From: Holosporaceae bacterium
Lineage (GTDB): Bacteria; Pseudomonadota; Alphaproteobacteria; UBA3830
Assembly: GCA_031267195.1 (NCBI GenBank)
Contig: JAIRZO010000069.1
Span: 1 to 9,676 of the forward strand
Direction: 5' to 3'
DNA length: 9,676 nt
The first letter of the stretch is position 1. Every line of letters begins with the position of its first letter. The notes under the pieces are model-generated. The model was not told where the DNA came from. It saw only the letters and a program-made list of their open reading frames with translations, and made no database searches. This document shows, piece after piece, positions 7,295 through 9,676 of the stretch. The position numbers were made by a program, and so were the translations under genes.

Positions 7295-8734
7295 TTATTT
7301 TTTAATGGTTTTTACAGTTTTAAGAATATTCTCTGCCTCTGCAGATCCCATTTCGTTAATATAATTGCTTCCAGAAAGAATTTTAGAATACATGTCACTG
7401 GTAATGCTATCGAGCGGCAACGGATCGTCATTAATAATTATAAAGGCGAATGTCTCTTTTCCATCTGGAGAACTTGATGGCATTTTACGTATGGCATAAG
7501 CCATCGTATGAGAATACCCCATTTTAGCATACAACATAAATTTATTAGTATAAGTATCGGAGTAGAATGTATCCACGTTCGAAGAGTTTCCCGAGCTATT
7601 AACCAAAAAACGTAGCGCAGCCATTGTATGGTAGGCGAACAGTCTATTACATGACACATATACCATCTTTCCTGGATACTTGGATGTTATGTAACAAAGA
7701 GCTTTTTTACTCCTATCCATAACCGAAGCTCCCGTCTCTCCACCGGAACAGGCTTTGTTGGTTGGATTTTTAAACGCATCAATAACTTTCGGTATTCTCA
7801 AAATATCCTCAATATTTCCTTCACCTAACTCGCCAGAATTTTGCTCATTCAATTCCTGCAGCACATTGACTTTTATGTTATCAGCCACAGACGAGTGATC
7901 ATTTTTTATACTCAGGAATACCAGGCTCGATTGCGTAGACCTGATGGTAGAACCGGAAAAAATCGCACCGAATTTAAACAAGACTGCAGCAACTTTCATT
8001 GCCTGAAACGATACGGTATCAACTTCCACAGGAGTACCTTCTGATGTAGGTCGAGATTCTGAATTATTCGTTTTGCAATGCCTAGACAACAAAATAACCG
8101 TATACTTACCAGATCCAAGCAACTGAGATAGCCGCTGATTTTTTTCGGAATAATTCTCAACGTAAAAATCCTGATCAGGAATTAAATCCGAAGCGAAAAA
8201 TGGATCAATTGTCATATTAATAATCTGCGAAGGAGTCGCCAACAGTACCGGAGTTTCGGTACTGGAAACAATTCGTGGGCTATCTGATAAACCAATAACT
8301 TCTTCCACTTCCTTCTTAATAATGATGGTCGTTGTGATAGTTTTTCTTACTCTTCGAGATTTTTGCTTGCACTTCTGGCAGAAAGCACGCGCATCTGAAT
8401 CAGAACCATCACTTTCAGAATCAGAGGGAGTTCCCGTCGACGTTGATGATAATAATGACAATGAATCCTCCAAATTCACTATACCATTCTGAAGAATTGA
8501 TCCAGAGGCATTAGTGCACGTTGGCGATACAATCGGAGAGGACGAATAGACAGTGCATACTTCCCTCTGCTTTTCTTTTTCTTCCTTATCATTACCAATT
8601 GGCTCTAGTACAAGCTGTTCGACGGAACCATCGTTTAAATTACATACTTTTACATCTAAAGATTTCTTAGTACATTGAGCAGAAACAACCGCTAGGGCAA
8701 GTGATACTATAACAACTAAAGAGGAAGTTTGCAT
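7295..8734 (-). CDS. secreted protein with degenerate histidine phosphatase (phosphoglycerate mutase-like) domain
   Basis: I do not recognise the whole 479-residue protein. Residues 1-19 look like a signal peptide (hydrophobic LVVIVSLALAVV, likely cut after VSA19), so it should be exported to the periplasm or beyond. The n-region lacks a positive charge. Residues about 88-116 are Ser/Asp-rich low complexity, followed by a CxxC pair (C119, C122) and a basic stretch. From about 210 the branch-1 histidine phosphatase pattern appears: LLSRHCKT with R218-H219, then IFSGSTIRSTQ with R265, LNEQNSGELGEG with E297, GGETGASVMDR with E333 and R341, and VYVSCN at 358-363. The family reads RHG and VSHG, so G is C220 and the second catalytic H is C362. 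This suggests altered or lost phosphatase activity. The start is decided by AAAGGA (8743-8748) eight bases before the ATG at 8734; an in-frame ATG at 8761 has no such site. No role is assigned. The signal peptide argues against glycolysis despite the neighbouring pgk. Confidence 0.8.
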   Translation of the reverse strand: MQTSSLVVIVSLALAVVSAQCTKKSLDVKVCNLNDGSVEQLVLEPIGNDKEEKEKQREVCTVYSSSPIVSPTCTNASGSILQNGIVNLEDSLSLLSSTSTGTPSDSESDGSDSDARAFCQKCKQKSRRVRKTITTTIIIKKEVEEVIGLSDSPRIVSSTETPVLLATPSQIINMTIDPFFASDLIPDQDFYVENYSEKNQRLSQLLGSGKYTVILLSRHCKTNNSESRPTSEGTPVEVDTVSFQAMKVAAVLFKFGAIFSGSTIRSTQSSLVFLSIKNDHSSVADNIKVNVLQELNEQNSGELGEGNIEDILRIPKVIDAFKNPTNKACSGGETGASVMDRSKKALCYITSKYPGKMVYVSCNRLFAYHTMAALRFLVNSSGNSSNVDTFYSDTYTNKFMLYAKMGYSHTMAYAIRKMPSSSPDGKETFAFIIINDDPLPLDSITSDMYSKILSGSNYINEMGSAEAENILKTVKTIKK

Positions 8735-8742
8735 GATACCAT

Positions 8743-8748
8743 TCCTTT
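8743..8748 (-). promoter_or_regulatory. ribosome-binding site deciding the start of the secreted protein
   Basis: The minus strand reads AAAGGA, eight bases before the ATG at 8734. The upstream in-frame ATG at 8761 is preceded by GGTTGG..., which is not Shine-Dalgarno-like. Choosing 8734 removes nine residues (including E and R) and places the hydrophobic signal segment at the very N-terminus. Confidence 0.7.
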
Positions 8749-8779
8749 CTGCTAAGATCATTCTAGAGCAACCAACCAG

Positions 8780-8788
8780 AGTATAGCA
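8780..8788 (-). promoter_or_regulatory. extended -10 promoter upstream of the secreted-protein gene
   Basis: The minus strand reads TGCTATACT, a TGn extension followed by TATACT (five of six matches to the -10 consensus). A poor -35 (TTATTA-like) could sit 16 bases upstream in an A/T-rich stretch. Initiation about seven bases downstream, near 8773, would leave a leader of about 38 bases to the ATG at 8734. It could also drive addB-addA-xth, since no clear terminator follows the first gene. Confidence 0.55.
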
Positions 8789-8894
8789 CCTTATTTGTTA
8801 ATAATAATAGAAAATTTTTAGATAAAATATGTCCATTTACACACCCAGAACAAAGATCAAAAACCATGCTAAATAAATTAGACGAACGGCATCA
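8789..8894. other. AT-rich spacer downstream of pgk
   Basis: This stretch between the pgk stop and the promoter of the secreted protein is strongly A/T-rich and contains no credible coding frame. I found no hairpin followed by a T run that would convincingly terminate pgk transcription. Short self-complementary pieces (CTAA...TTAG near 8870-8882, AAAATTTT near 8812-8819) are too weak to call. Confidence 0.4.
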
Positions 8895-9676
8895 TCAGAG
8901 CGACATTGCCTTCAATCCCGGTAATTCACTTCCTTCAACATATGCCATAAATGCCCCTCCGGCGGTTGATAAATGTGAAAAACTCTCATCCAGTCCAAAT
9001 TTTTTCATGGCATAAGATGTATCACCGCCGCCAACGATGGATGATATTTTTCCATCAATGGATAGCCTAGCAATTTCCTGTGCCAAAGACCTGGTACCAA
9101 AATCGAATGGAGATTTTTCAAATAAACCTACCGGTCCATTCCACAGAACAGCCGCACATTCACCGATGTGTTTTTTGAACAGCTCCACCGATTCTGGTCC
9201 GATATCAAATATGCTGGCATGACTGTCATCGTAAATTACTGTGTGTTTAAAGCTTTCTCCTTCTCCTATGAGAGCAGAATAATCACTGGGTAATATCAGT
9301 TCACAATCATTTCTGCGAGCATTATCCATAATTTCCAAAATATCAGCATCATAGTCACTTTGATTGAAAATTTTCAAAGCCTTGTGGCCAACAAAAGCCA
9401 TAAAAGCTCCCGCAATACCACCTCCCAGGGCCAATTTATTTACTTTACTAACCAAACTTTTCAATAATTTTACTTTAGACTGCAATTTTCTGCCACCAAC
9501 TATGGCTATACTGGGAGATAAATCACGTCGGAAGAACGCATTGATAATACTGATCTCATTCGCAAATGATGCGCCAAGCGCATGCGGGAGAAATTTTGGA
9601 ATGGCACAAATGGAAGCATGATTTCTGTGAGACGCTGAGAATGCTTCGTTGATGTAAACATCTGCCAAGCTCGCCA
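8895..9676 (-). CDS. pgk: phosphoglycerate kinase, C-terminal two thirds (5' end beyond the window)
   Basis: Phosphoglycerate kinase interconverts 1,3-bisphosphoglycerate + ADP and 3-phosphoglycerate + ATP in cytoplasmic glycolysis or gluconeogenesis. The visible 259 residues begin at the ASLADVYINEAF block near the end of the substrate-binding domain and include the whole nucleotide-binding domain: IVGGRKLQSK (family GGAK...K), LALGGGIAGAF, LPSD, DIGPES, WNGPVGLFE, GGGDT and STAGGAF...LPGL. STAGGAF is the alphaproteobacterial form of the usual STGGGA. The frame is open to the right edge with no start needed; about 140 N-terminal residues with the substrate arginines are outside. R replaces the usual small residue in GGAK, and A replaces E after GGAF; the nucleotide-binding lysines remain. 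The reading frame is intact, so I expect a working enzyme. The next gene downstream has its own promoter, so the two are probably not one operon. Confidence 0.95.
   Translation of the reverse strand, partial: ASLADVYINEAFSASHRNHASICAIPKFLPHALGASFANEISIINAFFRRDLSPSIAIVGGRKLQSKVKLLKSLVSKVNKLALGGGIAGAFMAFVGHKALKIFNQSDYDADILEIMDNARRNDCELILPSDYSALIGEGESFKHTVIYDDSHASIFDIGPESVELFKKHIGECAAVLWNGPVGLFEKSPFDFGTRSLAQEIARLSIDGKISSIVGGGDTSYAMKKFGLDESFSHLSTAGGAFMAYVEGSELPGLKAMSL

Noticed and set aside
7250..7297. Possible separate promoter for addB (TTGCAT, 17 bases, AAAAAT on the minus strand)
   Set aside because: It has only three of six and four of six matches to consensus in an A/T-rich setting, too weak to report.
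8735..8761. Start of the secreted protein at ATG 8761
   Set aside because: No ribosome-binding site precedes it, the predicted transcript would begin only about a dozen bases before it, and the ATG at 8734 has AAAGGA at ideal spacing.

Overview
The window suggests an AT-rich, probably host-associated alphaproteobacterium. The evidence is a recombination helicase-nuclease of the alphaproteobacterial AddA/AddB type (AddB lacks a Walker A motif and ends in a DYDHLARVKEW-like block) and a phosphoglycerate kinase with the alphaproteobacterial ending STAGGAF. A Rickettsiales- or Holosporales-like lineage is a reasonable guess; Rickettsia itself is less likely because it has lost glycolytic genes. 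This placement is inference. No marker gene in the window proves it.

Layout: every recognisable gene lies on the minus strand, so transcription runs from the right edge to the left. From right to left: pgk (3' two thirds only, cut by the right edge); a 160-base gap with a good extended -10 promoter; a secreted protein of about 479 residues that I recognise only in part; addB; addA, joined to addB by a TGATG stop/start overlap; xth (exonuclease III); and a 145-base left-end region with a dyad, a second extended -10 and perhaps the first codons of another minus-strand gene.

Working together: AddB and AddA form the heterodimer that resects double-strand breaks for RecA loading. Exonuclease III, 73 bases further on, handles abasic sites and blocked 3' ends. 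So addB-addA-xth reads as a DNA-repair group. It may be transcribed together with the secreted protein, because only 54 bases separate that gene from addB and no clear terminator lies between them.

The most unusual item is the secreted protein. Its C-terminal half carries nearly all the landmarks of the branch-1 histidine phosphatase (phosphoglycerate mutase-like) fold, but the second catalytic histidine is a cysteine and the glycine after the first histidine is also a cysteine. It looks like an exported, remodelled or inactive phosphatase with a 200-residue N-terminal part that I cannot assign. Nothing in the window resembles a CRISPR array, insertion sequence, tRNA or rRNA.
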